A stretch of DNA of 43,287 bases. Source: Bacteroidia bacterium (lineage in GTDB: Bacteria > Bacteroidota > Bacteroidia > B-17B0 > Aurantibacillaceae). Location of the stretch: the NCBI GenBank assembly GCA_020846025.1, contig JADLER010000079.1, forward strand, positions 1-43,287, in the 5' to 3' direction. The first letter of the stretch is position 1, and each line of letters begins with the position of its first letter. This document shows, in pieces, positions 1-9,367 of the stretch. The notes under the pieces are model-generated. The model was not told where the DNA came from. It ran no database searches and saw only the letters and a program-made list of their open reading frames with translations. The position numbers and the translations under genes were made by a program.

Positions 1-3
1 AGA

Positions 4-1581
4 ATGGCGGAAGTAAGACCAGCAGAAGTTTCTGCAATATTAAGAGAACAATTATCCGGCTTAAAATCACAAGCCGAATTGGAAGAAGTAGGAACAGTAT
101 TACAAGTGGGCGATGGTATTGCTCGTATTTACGGTTTATCAAAAGTTCAATCGGGTGAGGTGATTGAATTTGAAACAGGGTTACAAGGTATTGTATTAAA
201 CTTAGAGGAAGATAACGTGGGTGCTGTATTACTTGGAAGTAGCGAAGGAATTGCAGAGGGTTCTTCTGTAAAACGTACTGGTAGAATTGCTTCTATTAAA
301 GTAGGCGAAGGCATGTTGGGTCGTGTGGTTGATACATTAGGAAATCCAATTGATGGTAAAGGTCCTATTCAAGGCACTACTTATGAATTACCTATTGAGC
401 GTAAAGCACCAGGTGTAATTTACCGTCAGCCGGTAAATGAGCCATTACAAACAGGTATTAAAGCGGTAGATGCAATGATTCCTATTGGTCGTGGACAACG
501 TGAATTAATCATTGGCGACCGTCAAACAGGTAAAACAACTGTAGCGTTAGATACTATTATTAATCAAAAAGAATTTTATGATGCTGGTAAACCAGTATAT
601 TGTATTTATGTAGCAGTTGGACAAAAAGGTTCAACAGTTGCAAACGTGGTTCGTACTTTAGAAGAAAATGGCGCCATGGCTTACACAGTAGTTGTAGCAG
701 CTAACGCTTCTGACCCTGCTCCAATGCAATTTTATGCTCCATTTTCTGGAGCAGCAGTAGGAGAGTATTTCCGCGATTCTGGTCGCCCAGCTTTAATTGT
801 ATATGATGATTTATCTAAACAAGCCGTAGCTTATCGTGAGGTATCATTATTATTACGCCGACCTCCAGGACGTGAAGCTTACCCTGGTGACGTGTTTTAC
901 TTACACAGCCGTTTATTAGAGAGAGCCGCTAAAATCAACGCTTCTGATGAGATTGCTAAAAATATGAATGACTTACCTGAATCGTTAAAACCAATTGTAA
1001 AAGGTGGTGGTTCGTTAACAGCTTTACCTATTATTGAAACTCAAGCAGGTGACGTTTCGGCTTACATTCCTACAAACGTAATTTCAATTACCGACGGACA
1101 AATCTTCTTAGAATCAAACTTATTTAACTCAGGTGTGCGTCCAGCAATTAACGTAGGTATCTCTGTATCTCGTGTAGGAGGTAACGCACAAATTAAATCA
1201 ATGAAAAAGGTAGCGGGTACTTTAAAATTAGACCAAGCTCAATACCGCGAGCTAGAAGCTTTTGCTAAGTTTGGGTCTGATTTAGATGCTGCAACAAAAT
1301 CTGTTTTAGATAAAGGAGCACGTAACGTGGAAATTTTAAAACAAGCTAATGCTTCTCCATTACGTGTTGAACAACAAATTGCAATTATTTATTTAGGTAC
1401 TAAGAACTTATTACGTAATGTGCCTGTAAATAAAGTAAGAGAATTTGAAAAAGAATTTTTAGAAGTGTGTGAGCGTAAGAATAAAGCAGAGTTAGATTCT
1501 TTAAAAGCAGGAAAATTTGATGATAATATTACAAATGCTTTAGAAGCAACTGCAAAAGAATTAACTGCAAAATACGCTTAA
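4..1581 (+). CDS. atpA: F1F0 ATP synthase subunit alpha
   Basis: Non-catalytic nucleotide-binding subunit of the F1 head (alpha3 beta3), cytoplasmic face of the inner membrane. The Walker A motif GDRQTGKT lies at residues 171-178 and the alpha signature region with [19 protein letters not shown] is near residues 286-304. The length of 525 aa is normal for Bacteroidota alpha subunits, and the ATG at base 4 gives the expected N-terminus. It is the first gene visible; the rest of the operon (delta, b, c, a subunits) is presumably upstream of the window. It is followed by a 118-bp gap and then atpG. Identification is secure. Confidence 0.98.
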   Translation: MAEVRPAEVSAILREQLSGLKSQAELEEVGTVLQVGDGIARIYGLSKVQSGEVIEFETGLQGIVLNLEEDNVGAVLLGSSEGIAEGSSVKRTGRIASIKVGEGMLGRVVDTLGNPIDGKGPIQGTTYELPIERKAPGVIYRQPVNEPLQTGIKAVDAMIPIGRGQRELIIGDRQTGKTTVALDTIINQKEFYDAGKPVYCIYVAVGQKGSTVANVVRTLEENGAMAYTVVVAANASDPAPMQFYAPFSGAAVGEYFRDSGRPALIVYDDLSKQAVAYREVSLLLRRPPGREAYPGDVFYLHSRLLERAAKINASDEIAKNMNDLPESLKPIVKGGGSLTALPIIETQAGDVSAYIPTNVISITDGQIFLESNLFNSGVRPAINVGISVSRVGGNAQIKSMKKVAGTLKLDQAQYRELEAFAKFGSDLDAATKSVLDKGARNVEILKQANASPLRVEQQIAIIYLGTKNLLRNVPVNKVREFEKEFLEVCERKNKAELDSLKAGKFDDNITNALEATAKELTAKYA

Positions 1582-1597
1582 TAATTTAGAGTGATGA

Positions 1598-1664
1598 ATG
1601 CAAAATAAAGAATTGGTAAACGAATAAGATAAAAATAGCGTTAATTGAACACTTAATTTTGCAT
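1598..1664 (+). other. Long-range stem between atpA and atpG
   Basis: The arm at 1598-1610 pairs with 1652-1664, 12 of 13 positions complementary (core ATGCAAAAT / ATTTTGCAT), enclosing about 41 nt. There is no U-run, so it does not look like a terminator. It lies wholly in the atpA-atpG spacer and could affect mRNA processing or stability. Function is inferred only. Confidence 0.45.
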
Positions 1665-1699
1665 GTGAAATTTTAGATTAAAAGATTTATTAAAACGAA

Positions 1700-2575
1700 A
1701 TGCCAAATTTAAAAGAAGTTAGAAATAGAATATCGTCGGTGGGATCAACCATGCAGATTACAAGTGCCATGAAAATGGTGAGTGCTGCTAAGTTGAAACG
1801 TGCACAAGATGCAATCACACAGATGCGCCCTTACGCCGAGAAATTACAAGAAATTTTACAGAATGTAAGTTCAAGCTTAGATACCTCTGAAAATGCTTTT
1901 GCTCGTCAAAATAATGGCAAAAACGTTTTAATAGTGGCTATATCTTCTAATCGTGGATTAGCAGGCGGTTTTAATGCAAACGTAATTAAAAAAACTTGGA
2001 GTTTAATTAATAACGATTATCAAGGACATAATATCTCTATTATTTGTATTGGTAAAAAAGTAAATGATGCTTTTAAACGTACTGAATACAACATACACGG
2101 AACAGATTTACCTTTTAACTTAAACGAAGTATTTGATAATTTAACATACGATACGGTTGCACCAATTGCCGAAAAAATCATGACTTCATTTGAAAATAAG
2201 GAGTTTGATAAAGTTGTATTGGTGTACAATCAATTTAAAAACGCCGCCGTACAATTGGTGCAAGCCGAGCAGTTTTTACCTATTATGCCAAGCGCTTCAG
2301 CTGGAGGCTCGAGCACCGATTATATTTTTGAACCAAGTAAAGAATTTATTGTAGGCGACTTAATACCACGTTCATTAAAAACACAATTTTATAAAGCCTT
2401 ATTAGATTCGTTTGCATCAGAACATGGCGCACGTATGACAGCTATGCACAAAGCAACCGATAATGCTAAAGAAATGCAACGTAATCTAAAAATCATGTAC
2501 AACAAAGCCCGCCAAACAGCAATTACTACCGAAATTTTAGAGATTGTAGCTGGTGCCGAGGCCTTGAATGGGTAA
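1700..2575 (+). CDS. atpG: F1F0 ATP synthase subunit gamma
   Basis: Central rotor shaft of F1 ATP synthase that couples proton flow to catalysis. The N-terminal signature (MPNLKEVRNRISSV, then the ITSAMKMVSAAKLKRAQ-type helix) and the C-terminal helix with ATDNAKEMQRNLKIMYNKAR are both present, forming the coiled-coil shaft. The 291 aa length matches the family. It lies 118 bp downstream of atpA on the same strand and ends just before a rho-independent terminator, so it is the last gene of the atp operon, as is usual in this phylum when atpB-F-H-A-G are grouped and atpD-C lie elsewhere. No Shine-Dalgarno precedes the ATG. Confidence 0.97.
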   Translation: MPNLKEVRNRISSVGSTMQITSAMKMVSAAKLKRAQDAITQMRPYAEKLQEILQNVSSSLDTSENAFARQNNGKNVLIVAISSNRGLAGGFNANVIKKTWSLINNDYQGHNISIICIGKKVNDAFKRTEYNIHGTDLPFNLNEVFDNLTYDTVAPIAEKIMTSFENKEFDKVVLVYNQFKNAAVQLVQAEQFLPIMPSASAGGSSTDYIFEPSKEFIVGDLIPRSLKTQFYKALLDSFASEHGARMTAMHKATDNAKEMQRNLKIMYNKARQTAITTEILEIVAGAEALNG

Positions 2576-2613
2576 AAGTTGATTTTTAAAAACAATGATA
2601 TATAATATAGAGG

Positions 2614-2642
2614 AGGCCGTCTCAAATGAGTCAGCCTTTTTT
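2614..2642 (+). terminator. Rho-independent terminator of the atp operon
   Basis: An interrupted inverted repeat, AGGC...CTC AAAT GAG...GCCT, with two mismatches, is followed directly by a run of six T. It sits about 40 bp after the atpG stop codon. Confidence 0.7.
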
Positions 2643-2671
2643 GTATAGTCTTTTGTGGATATGAATAATTT

Positions 2672-3214
2672 CTATAATTCGTTTCTAAGCATTGCGTATA
2701 TATCCAAACTTATAAACTTTCCATTCTTTATTTCGCAGTCTTTCATAGTTCCTTCGTAATTGAAATTTAATTTTTGCATTGCGTTTTTACAATTCAAATT
2801 ATCTGATTCAACAAGTCCTTCTATTCTGTGTAGGTTTAAGTTATTAAAGCCATAATTACAAATAACGGGCATCACCTCTTTCATTATTCCTTGCCCCCAA
2901 AATTCTGTTAATAACCAAAATCCAATTTCTGCTTTTTTATGTTCTTTTTTTAAATCATTTAGTCCACCTGCTCCATAAAAGATAGAATTATCTAATGAAC
3001 AAATAGCCCACCAAATCCCCGTTTTTTCTTTTTCTAGATCTTCAAAAAACTTCAATTGTTGTTTTGTCTCATCTATTGTTTTGTAATTTACCCCATAATA
3101 TTTGATAATATCAGGATGTGAAAGCCCCTTAAATACATTTTCTAAGTCAGATTCAATAAATTGTCTAAGTAAAAATCTGTCTGTACTTATAATTGGAAAG
3201 TTATATGTCTTCAT
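2672..3214 (-). CDS. RimJ/RimL-type GNAT N-acetyltransferase
   Basis: A 180-aa GNAT-fold acetyltransferase of the RimJ/RimL type, which transfers acetyl from acetyl-CoA to an amine; the substrate cannot be told. The N-terminus with TDRFLLRQFIESDLENVFKG is typical of the family. The acetyl-CoA pyrophosphate-binding loop is FWGQGIM, following EIGFWLLTE, and the C-terminal half carries NLNLHRIEGLVESDN, another family hallmark. It stands alone: the atp operon terminator is on one side, and on the other a 126-bp gap separates it from the aldehyde dehydrogenase gene on the same strand. Close homologues include ribosomal-protein and antibiotic N-acetyltransferases, so the function is open. Confidence 0.85.
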   Translation of the reverse strand: MKTYNFPIISTDRFLLRQFIESDLENVFKGLSHPDIIKYYGVNYKTIDETKQQLKFFEDLEKEKTGIWWAICSLDNSIFYGAGGLNDLKKEHKKAEIGFWLLTEFWGQGIMKEVMPVICNYGFNNLNLHRIEGLVESDNLNCKNAMQKLNFNYEGTMKDCEIKNGKFISLDIYAMLRNEL

Positions 3215-3247
3215 ATCTTATGTCTTGGTATTAATGAAAATAGCAGG

Positions 3248-3263
3248 GGGTTTAACAAAACCC
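3248..3263 (-). terminator. Small hairpin after the aldehyde dehydrogenase gene
   Basis: A perfect 6-bp stem GGGTTT / AAACCC with a 4-nt loop lies 78 bp past the stop codon of the deoC-aldehyde dehydrogenase unit. There is no good U-tract on the minus strand, so terminator activity is only possible. Confidence 0.3.
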
Positions 3264-3340
3264 AACAAATAAAGTAAACAACAATGCAATTGTAATTTTC
3301 TTTATTTTAAAAATTATTTAAACACTATAAATGCCCTTGT

Positions 3341-4810
3341 TTAAAACTTTAAATATGGCATTAAACCATGTAATCCACCTTCTCTACCAAAACCACTTTC
3401 TTTATAACCACCAAATGGCGAAGTAGGGTCGAATTTGTTATATGTGTTAGCCCACACAACACCTGCTCTTAGTTTAGAGGTTAGGTTAAAAATTCTTGAA
3501 CCTTTATCTGTCCAAACGCCAGCACTTAAGCCATAAGGTATGTTGTTGGCTTTTTCAATCACCTCTTCTACTGTGCGGAAAGTTTGAATAGCTAACACCG
3601 GACCAAAAATTTCTTCTTGTGAAATACGATGCGATTGCGAGGTATTTAAAAATAGGGTAGGGCGTACAAAGAATCCTTTTTTAGGAATCTCACAATTACT
3701 CTGATACATTTCAGCACCGTCGGCTTTTCCTATTTTTAAATAGTCATTTATTTTTTGAAGTTGGGCTTTTGAGTTAATGGCGCCGATATCGGTATTCTTA
3801 TCTAATGGATCGCCTACTATCAATGTTTCTAATCTGTCTTTTAATTTTTGAATCACTTCATCAGCTACACTTTCTTGAACAAACAAACGCGAACCGGCAC
3901 AACACACATGTCCTTGATTAAAGAAAATGCCATTTACAAGACCTTCAACAGCTTGGTTGATAGGAGCATCTTCAAATATGATATTGGCAGCTTTTCCCCC
4001 TAATTCTAAAGTTAATTTTTTATGAGTTCCGGCTGTTGCTTTTTGAATCCATTTGCCCACATTTGTACTTCCAGTAAATGCAATTTTATCTACATCTTTA
4101 TGATTAACAATTGCTGCACCTGTAGCGCCAAACCCAGTAACTATATTTACTACGCCATCTGGTAAACCACTCTCTTGAATAATTTCAGCTAGTTTAAGCG
4201 CTGTAAGTGGAGTAGTTTCTGCTGGTTTTAAAACTACGGTGTTACCTGTTGCTAGTGCTGGTGCAATTTTCCAAGCCGCCATTAGAAGTGGAAAATTCCA
4301 TGGTATAATTTGTCCGGCAACACCTAATGATTTGGGTGAACGGTTAGGAAATGCATATTCTAATTTATCAGCCCATCCTGCATAGTAAAAAAAATGATTA
4401 GCAGCTAACGGAACATCTATGTCTCTACTCTCTCTAATTGGCTTTCCGCCATTCATACTTTCAATTACCGCTAACTCACGCGCACGTTCTTGCATTAATC
4501 GTGCAATACGAAAAATATATTTAGCACGTTCTTTAGCTGGAGTTTTACTCCAAGTTTTGTTATAGGCTTGTCGAGCAGCTTTTACAGCAATATCTACATC
4601 TTTCTCGTTAGCCTCGGCAATTTGCGCAATACTGTTTTCGTTAGCAGGATTTATGGTTTCGAAATATTTTCCAGAGTTTGGTTTCACAAATTTACCATTG
4701 ATAAAAAGCTCATATTGTTTTTGTAATCGAATATGGTCGGTGGCTTCAGGTGCTGGTGCATATTTCCAGTCTGTAAAAAACTCTAACTTATTTTCTTTTT
4801 GTTTTGCCAT
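3341..4810 (-). CDS. NAD(P)-dependent aldehyde dehydrogenase
   Basis: A 489-aa member of the ALDH superfamily that oxidises an aldehyde to a carboxylic acid with NAD(P)+. The cofactor-binding IIPWNFPL motif is at about residues 168-175, the general base Glu269 is in LELGGK, and the catalytic Cys303 is in NQGHVCCAG. It starts 20 bp downstream of deoC on the same strand, so the two are very likely co-transcribed. The pairing suggests that the substrate is acetaldehyde released by deoxyribose-phosphate aldolase, giving acetate; this is inferred from context, since ALDH substrate range cannot be read from sequence. No Shine-Dalgarno is visible. Confidence 0.93.
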   Translation of the reverse strand: MAKQKENKLEFFTDWKYAPAPEATDHIRLQKQYELFINGKFVKPNSGKYFETINPANENSIAQIAEANEKDVDIAVKAARQAYNKTWSKTPAKERAKYIFRIARLMQERARELAVIESMNGGKPIRESRDIDVPLAANHFFYYAGWADKLEYAFPNRSPKSLGVAGQIIPWNFPLLMAAWKIAPALATGNTVVLKPAETTPLTALKLAEIIQESGLPDGVVNIVTGFGATGAAIVNHKDVDKIAFTGSTNVGKWIQKATAGTHKKLTLELGGKAANIIFEDAPINQAVEGLVNGIFFNQGHVCCAGSRLFVQESVADEVIQKLKDRLETLIVGDPLDKNTDIGAINSKAQLQKINDYLKIGKADGAEMYQSNCEIPKKGFFVRPTLFLNTSQSHRISQEEIFGPVLAIQTFRTVEEVIEKANNIPYGLSAGVWTDKGSRIFNLTSKLRAGVVWANTYNKFDPTSPFGGYKESGFGREGGLHGLMPYLKF

Positions 4811-4830
4811 AAAAACTTCTTAAAATTTCA

Positions 4831-5733
4831 TTAATCAATACTTATATAATCTTTACTAAAATAAATGCCCTTAGCTTCTTTTTCTAATTGTAAAATAACA
4901 TCGTTGGCTAATGAGCTGGCACCAAAACGAAACCACTTGTTGTTTAGCCAAGCGTTTCCTAATGTTTCATGTAACATAACTAAATACTGTAACGCACCTT
5001 TGGCGGTACTAATTCCGCCAGCGGGTTTCATGCCAACCATAATACCTGTTTTATAATAAAAATCTTTAATAGCGTCAAGCATAACCAAGGTAACAGGCAT
5101 AGTAGCAGCAACGCCAATTTTACCAGTAGAAGTTTTTATAAAATCGGCACCAGCACACATGGCTAAATCGCTGGCTCTACGTACATTATCGAGGGTAGAA
5201 ATTTCTCCGGTTTCAAAAATTACTTTTAATCTTGCGTTGTGTTTTTGGCAAAGAGTCTTTATGTTAGCAATTTCGTCGTAAACAAAATTGTAATTTCCTT
5301 TCAAAAATTCACCACGGCTAATCACCATATCAATCTCATCGGCGCCGTTTTCAAGAGCAAGAGTAGTATCTAATAATTTGATTTTTAAGGAAGAGTTGCC
5401 ACTTGGAAACGCTGTTGATACCGAGGCTACTTTTACATTACTGCCTTTTAAAGCATCTTTAGCTACTTTTACAAATGTGGGATATACACATACTGCCGCC
5501 GTGGAAGGTAAGTTGGGTAATTGATCGTGTGGATGCATGGCTTTATAGCACATTTGTTTTACCTTGCCTTCTGTATCTTTTCCTTCTAATGTAGTAAGGT
5601 CAATCATATTCAGAGCCAATTTTAAGGCCTGCACTTTGCTTTCTTTTTTAATACTACGTGTATTAAAACGAGCAACCCTTTCTTCAATACCTACTTGGTC
5701 TATTGTAGGACTATCTTTGAAATTGTAGGTCAT
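4831..5733 (-). CDS. deoC: Deoxyribose-phosphate aldolase
   Basis: Class I aldolase that splits 2-deoxyribose 5-phosphate into glyceraldehyde 3-phosphate and acetaldehyde in deoxynucleoside catabolism. Visible hallmarks are VCVYPTFV, ENGADEIDMVISRG, LKVIFETGEI, the Schiff-base Lys segment ADFIKTSTGK, and VGMKPAGGI with the second conserved Lys. At 300 aa it is longer than the short bacterial DeoC (about 220-260 aa), with an extra N-terminal segment of roughly 30 residues, as in other long DeoC proteins. It is the first gene of a two-gene unit with the aldehyde dehydrogenase and is transcribed divergently from cysC. Confidence 0.95.
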   Translation of the reverse strand: MTYNFKDSPTIDQVGIEERVARFNTRSIKKESKVQALKLALNMIDLTTLEGKDTEGKVKQMCYKAMHPHDQLPNLPSTAAVCVYPTFVKVAKDALKGSNVKVASVSTAFPSGNSSLKIKLLDTTLALENGADEIDMVISRGEFLKGNYNFVYDEIANIKTLCQKHNARLKVIFETGEISTLDNVRRASDLAMCAGADFIKTSTGKIGVAATMPVTLVMLDAIKDFYYKTGIMVGMKPAGGISTAKGALQYLVMLHETLGNAWLNNKWFRFGASSLANDVILQLEKEAKGIYFSKDYISID

Positions 5734-5764
5734 GTTAATTATTTTTAAAAGGAAATATTACCCT

Positions 5765-5795
5765 CAAAAATAAGATATTTAATTGTATTTTTAAA
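5765..5795 (-). promoter_or_regulatory. Bacteroidota-type promoter for deoC
   Basis: On the minus strand the -7 box TATTTTTG (5772 to 5765) matches the phylum consensus TAnnTTTG exactly. A TTTA at 5795-5792 lies 19 bp upstream in place of the -33 TTTG. The box ends 31 bp before the deoC ATG. Confidence 0.55.
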
Positions 5796-5813
5796 TTCTT
5801 TAATTAAAGAGTT

Positions 5814-6416
5814 TTGAGTTTGGATAATCATATATTTTCTGGGCAACCTGAATTAGTTTCGGTAGCAGATAAATCACATTTGTTATCACATCGAGGGATT
5901 GTGATATGGATGACTGGTTATTCAGGGGCTGGTAAAACAACACTTGCCTATCATTTGGAAAAACGATTGCATGATGAAGGTATTTTAACGGCGGTTTTAG
6001 ATGGTGATGTATTAAGACAAGGAATAAATGCAGGACTTGGTTTTTCATTAAGCGACAGACGTGAAAACATTAGGCGCACTGCTGAATTAGCAAAGCAATT
6101 AGCTAGTTGTGGAATAGTGGTGATTTGTAGTTTAATAACACCTACTAATGAATTGAGAGCTTTGGCTGAAGATATTATTGGTCAGGAGCGGTTTGTTTTA
6201 TATCATATTGCCACACCATTATCTGTATGCGAGGAACGAGATGTTAAGGGTTTTTATGCTAAAGCACGACAAGGAGAGATAAAAGAATTTACTGGAATAA
6301 CAAATCCTTTTGAGGAACCTAAAAACGCATTATATGCAATTAATCCGAGTACGCTCACTATTCAAGAAAGTGTGGCGATAATGTTTGATGATATTTTTCC
6401 TTTATTAGCAATTTAA
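5814..6416 (+). CDS. cysC: Adenylylsulfate (APS) kinase
   Basis: Phosphorylates adenosine 5'-phosphosulfate at the 3' position to give PAPS, the sulfate donor for sulfotransferases and for PAPS reduction. The P-loop is G35-YSGAGK-T42, followed by the family segments DGDVLRQGIN, LGFSLSDRRENIRR and the C-terminal FYAKARQGEIKEFTGI. The start is taken at TTG 5814 because the next Met (residue 33) lies immediately before the P-loop and would remove a conserved strand. No sulfate adenylyltransferase (cysD/cysN) is adjacent. Only 2 bp separate it from the FemAB-like gene, and it heads the run of glycan genes, which suggests PAPS for glycan sulfation rather than assimilation; this is inference. Confidence 0.9.
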   Translation: MSLDNHIFSGQPELVSVADKSHLLSHRGIVIWMTGYSGAGKTTLAYHLEKRLHDEGILTAVLDGDVLRQGINAGLGFSLSDRRENIRRTAELAKQLASCGIVVICSLITPTNELRALAEDIIGQERFVLYHIATPLSVCEERDVKGFYAKARQGEIKEFTGITNPFEEPKNALYAINPSTLTIQESVAIMFDDIFPLLAI

Positions 6417-6418
6417 AG

Positions 6419-7660
6419 ATGTTTATTTGGTGCGATAAATTTTTAAAAAGAGGGCTATCAATTCCAAATAAAAAAATATTTGGGAACTATAATTTTTCGT
6501 GTTACGAAGATATTAATCATATTGCAGAGTCAGAGTGGGAGAGGGCACTAAATGGAGCGAATTTGTTTTTGTCATATAACTATCTTAAAGCGCTTCAACT
6601 ACAACAAACAAATGTTTTTAGGTTTAGATACGTGTTGGTATATAACAGAAAGAATCCTATAGGCGTTATTTACTTTCAAATAAATGATTTTTCGGCTTCA
6701 TTATTTGGAGAACTTGTAGAATCACAAATTAATGATTTAAAAAACCACCGTTCATCTGTTTTTCAGAAGTATATTGAAAAAAATAAAAACGAAACCGTTA
6801 TGCGTTTGGTTACATGTGGTAATAATTTTATAAGTGGTGAACATGGATTTTATTTAAATATAAATCAACGCAAAACGCGATTTAAAGTATTGGAAGAAGT
6901 CATAGATTGTGTGTCGAGGGTTGAGAAATTAAGAGGTAAAATTTCGGCTGTATTGGTAAAAGATTTTTATGAGGAAACCTTTGGAAATAAGGATTGTTGG
7001 TATTGTCCTAAGTTTATTCATTTTAATGGAGAACCAAATATGATTGTGCAAATACCGGAAGGTGTGAGCAAATTAGAAGATTACTTAGCCAAGTTTTCTA
7101 AAAAATATAGAAATAGAGCAAAAGGAATTTTAAAAGCAGCCGAACCATTAGTAAAAAAACGATTAACACTTGAAGAATTAAAAGAACATAAACAAAGTAT
7201 ATATAAATTATATACCAATGTTTTTTTACAAGCTAAGTTTAAATTAGCTCTTGTAGGAGAAAATTATTTTATAGACGTGATGCAACAATTACCACATCAA
7301 TTTTATATGGATGCTTGGTTCTTAAATGGAAAAATGGTTTCATTTGCTGGAGGATTTTTTTTAGAAAACGAAATAGAAGCTCATTATGTGGGGTTTGATT
7401 ATGATATAAATAAGGAGTATGATTTGTATCAAAATATTTTATATAGCTATTTAGATACCACCATACTTGCCAATAAACGATTTTTAAACCTTGGGCGTAC
7501 AGCCTCGGAAATAAAATCAACTATTGGTGCTAAAGCACACGAATTAATTTGTTACATCAGACCTCAAAATACCGTTTCAAAATTAATTTTAAAACCATTT
7601 ATTCAGTTTTTACAACCTACGCAATGGATTCCACGGAATCCATTTAAAGAAGGAGAGTAG
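6419..7660 (+). CDS. FemAB-like GNAT-superfamily acyltransferase
   Basis: A 413-aa soluble protein that resembles the FemAB/BioF2-like branch of the GNAT superfamily (Acetyltransf_6 or FemAB_like type). Evidence is the lysine-rich segment FSKKYRNRAKGILKAAE, the central strand-rich part with AWFLNGKMVSFAGGFF, and the C-terminal LNLGRTASEIKSTIGAKAHEL, the typical glycine/serine loop that closes such domains. Relatives transfer acyl or aminoacyl groups to peptidoglycan precursors, lipids or exopolysaccharides; the acceptor here is unknown. It follows cysC by 2 bp and so is co-transcribed. Its last codons contain a perfect 10-bp inverted repeat. Confidence 0.7.
   Translation: MFIWCDKFLKRGLSIPNKKIFGNYNFSCYEDINHIAESEWERALNGANLFLSYNYLKALQLQQTNVFRFRYVLVYNRKNPIGVIYFQINDFSASLFGELVESQINDLKNHRSSVFQKYIEKNKNETVMRLVTCGNNFISGEHGFYLNINQRKTRFKVLEEVIDCVSRVEKLRGKISAVLVKDFYEETFGNKDCWYCPKFIHFNGEPNMIVQIPEGVSKLEDYLAKFSKKYRNRAKGILKAAEPLVKKRLTLEELKEHKQSIYKLYTNVFLQAKFKLALVGENYFIDVMQQLPHQFYMDAWFLNGKMVSFAGGFFLENEIEAHYVGFDYDINKEYDLYQNILYSYLDTTILANKRFLNLGRTASEIKSTIGAKAHELICYIRPQNTVSKLILKPFIQFLQPTQWIPRNPFKEGE
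7623..7644. repeat. Perfect 10-bp inverted repeat at the end of the acyltransferase gene
   Basis: AATGGATTCC at 7623-7632 is the exact reverse complement of 7635-7644, with a 2-nt centre. It lies within the last 13 codons of the acyltransferase gene. It may form a hairpin in the message or be a protein binding site ahead of the next gene. Confidence 0.6.
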
Positions 7661-7673
7661 ATGTGCAATAAAT

Positions 7674-7707
7674 TTTGACTAATATCGTTATACTTGTACT
7701 AAATTTA
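7674..7707 (+). promoter_or_regulatory. Possible promoter for the O-antigen ligase gene
   Basis: TTTG at 7674-7677 and TAAATTTA at 7700-7707 (7 of 8 to TAnnTTTG), spaced 22 bp. The box ends 5 bp before the ATG at 7713. The spacing is slightly long, so the call is weak. Confidence 0.35.
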
Positions 7708-7712
7708 GCCTT

Positions 7713-9278
7713 ATGCTGTCGCAAACGTGGCACCGAAATATTTTTTTGTTTGGAATTATTGCTCTTGTTACAGGCTTATTGTTTGGTGCAGCGCCCACTA
7801 GTATTTCTCAAGCTATCTTATTAGCCAATTGGCTACTTGAAAAAGATTTTTTAAGAAAATGGAATCAAGTAAAATCTAATAAATTGTTTTGGGTTTTAAT
7901 GTCGTTATTTATAATTCATATACTTGGATTGCTTTATACTTCTGATGTTACAAGGGGAGTAGAGGATATTAAAACAAAATTACCTTTAGTTATAATTCCA
8001 TTGGTGTTGTTTACTACTAAGTCATTTAACTCTTATGAATTAAAATTAGTATATCGTTTCTTTTTGTTGGGTATAGTGGGCAGTACCCTTTATTGTTTTA
8101 TGGTTTATGCGGGACTTACACATAAAACAATAATTGATGTAAGACAAGCATCTGTTTTTATGTCGCATATTCGCTTCTCATTAATTATTGCGTTTGCTAT
8201 TATCGCTTTTATTTATCAAATAATACATGAAACAAATAAAAGCACTAAAGTTGGGTTAACGATAGTGGTTTTATGGTTGTTCTTTTTTATGTATAAGTTA
8301 GAGATGGCAACTGGGGTTATTTGTTTTTTGATTACAGGTATAGTTTTGTTGTTTTATATTGTTGTTTCTAGAGCCTCTAAATTAGGGTTTATAATACTTT
8401 CAATGTTATCGGTAGCTACTATCTTTTATGTGTATATAACGGTGTCAAAAAGCATAACAATGTATGAGCCCATTCGTACAAACTCAGCCAACATTTTAGT
8501 TGATAACACAATAAATAATAGAAATTACTATCAGGACACAACATCACTATTATCTGAGAATGGAAATTTAATATTAGTGAATATAAATGATGAGGAATTA
8601 AAAAGAGAATGGGAAAAGCGAAGTACTTTAAATTTTGATGGCCTTGACAATAAGAAAAACCTTTTAAAATATACACTTTATCGTTTTATGGCAAGTAAGG
8701 GATTAAGGAAAGATTCGGTGGGAATTACCAAATTAAGTGATTTAGAAATTAAGCACATTGAAGATGGTAATACTAATTTTAAATATACGAATAATAGTGG
8801 ATTAATAATTAGATGGAGGGAGTTGGTTTGGGAATATGTAAGCTACACTCATGGTAAGAACCCATCTGGTCATACCCTAGCTATGCGAATAGAATTTTGG
8901 AAAACAGGTTGGTATATTCTCCAGCATCATTTTTTATTTGGTGTTGGAACGGGTGATATACAAATAGAATATAATAAAGCCTATCAAGCCATGAACTCAC
9001 AACTTACTAAAGAATGGCAGTTGCGTTGTCATAATCAATACCTCGCTATTTTAATTGCTTTTGGCATAGGAGGGTTGTTTGTTTTTTTATTATACATGTT
9101 TTATCCAGTATGGCACTTAAGAAGTTATTTACATCCCTTATTTTGGCCTTTTTTTATCATAATATTATTATCTTATATCTCTGAAGATACACTTGAAACA
9201 CAGGCCGGAGTAACATTCTTTATTTTATATTATTCATTATTCCTCTGGTTGGCTGAAGCTAAAAAGACTGAGAGGTAA
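7713..9278 (+). CDS. O-antigen ligase/polymerase family membrane protein
   Basis: A 521-aa polytopic inner-membrane protein of the Wzy/WaaL (O-antigen ligase) superfamily, which joins or polymerises lipid-linked glycans on the periplasmic face. About ten hydrophobic segments flank a large hydrophilic loop (about residues 255-400). The C-terminal part has the family hallmark GVGTGD followed by a long stretch and CHNQYLAILIAFGIGG, containing the conserved HNQYL-type motif before the next membrane segment. Ligase and polymerase cannot be separated by sequence alone. It is preceded by a 52-bp gap after the FemAB-like gene, with a possible promoter, and followed by the SGNH genes. Confidence 0.8.
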   Translation: MLSQTWHRNIFLFGIIALVTGLLFGAAPTSISQAILLANWLLEKDFLRKWNQVKSNKLFWVLMSLFIIHILGLLYTSDVTRGVEDIKTKLPLVIIPLVLFTTKSFNSYELKLVYRFFLLGIVGSTLYCFMVYAGLTHKTIIDVRQASVFMSHIRFSLIIAFAIIAFIYQIIHETNKSTKVGLTIVVLWLFFFMYKLEMATGVICFLITGIVLLFYIVVSRASKLGFIILSMLSVATIFYVYITVSKSITMYEPIRTNSANILVDNTINNRNYYQDTTSLLSENGNLILVNINDEELKREWEKRSTLNFDGLDNKKNLLKYTLYRFMASKGLRKDSVGITKLSDLEIKHIEDGNTNFKYTNNSGLIIRWRELVWEYVSYTHGKNPSGHTLAMRIEFWKTGWYILQHHFLFGVGTGDIQIEYNKAYQAMNSQLTKEWQLRCHNQYLAILIAFGIGGLFVFLLYMFYPVWHLRSYLHPLFWPFFIIILLSYISEDTLETQAGVTFFILYYSLFLWLAEAKKTER

Positions 9279-9367
9279 GTATTAAGTTTTTATTGTGTAA
9301 AACTTATTTTGTAGGGGGTTATAATACAAAAAAGTAATTAGCAAATTGCATTTTTAATCATTACTCG

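Noticed and set aside
5814-6416. An assimilatory sulfate reduction operon
   Set aside because: Only cysC is present; there is no cysD, cysN, cysH or sulfite reductase in the window.
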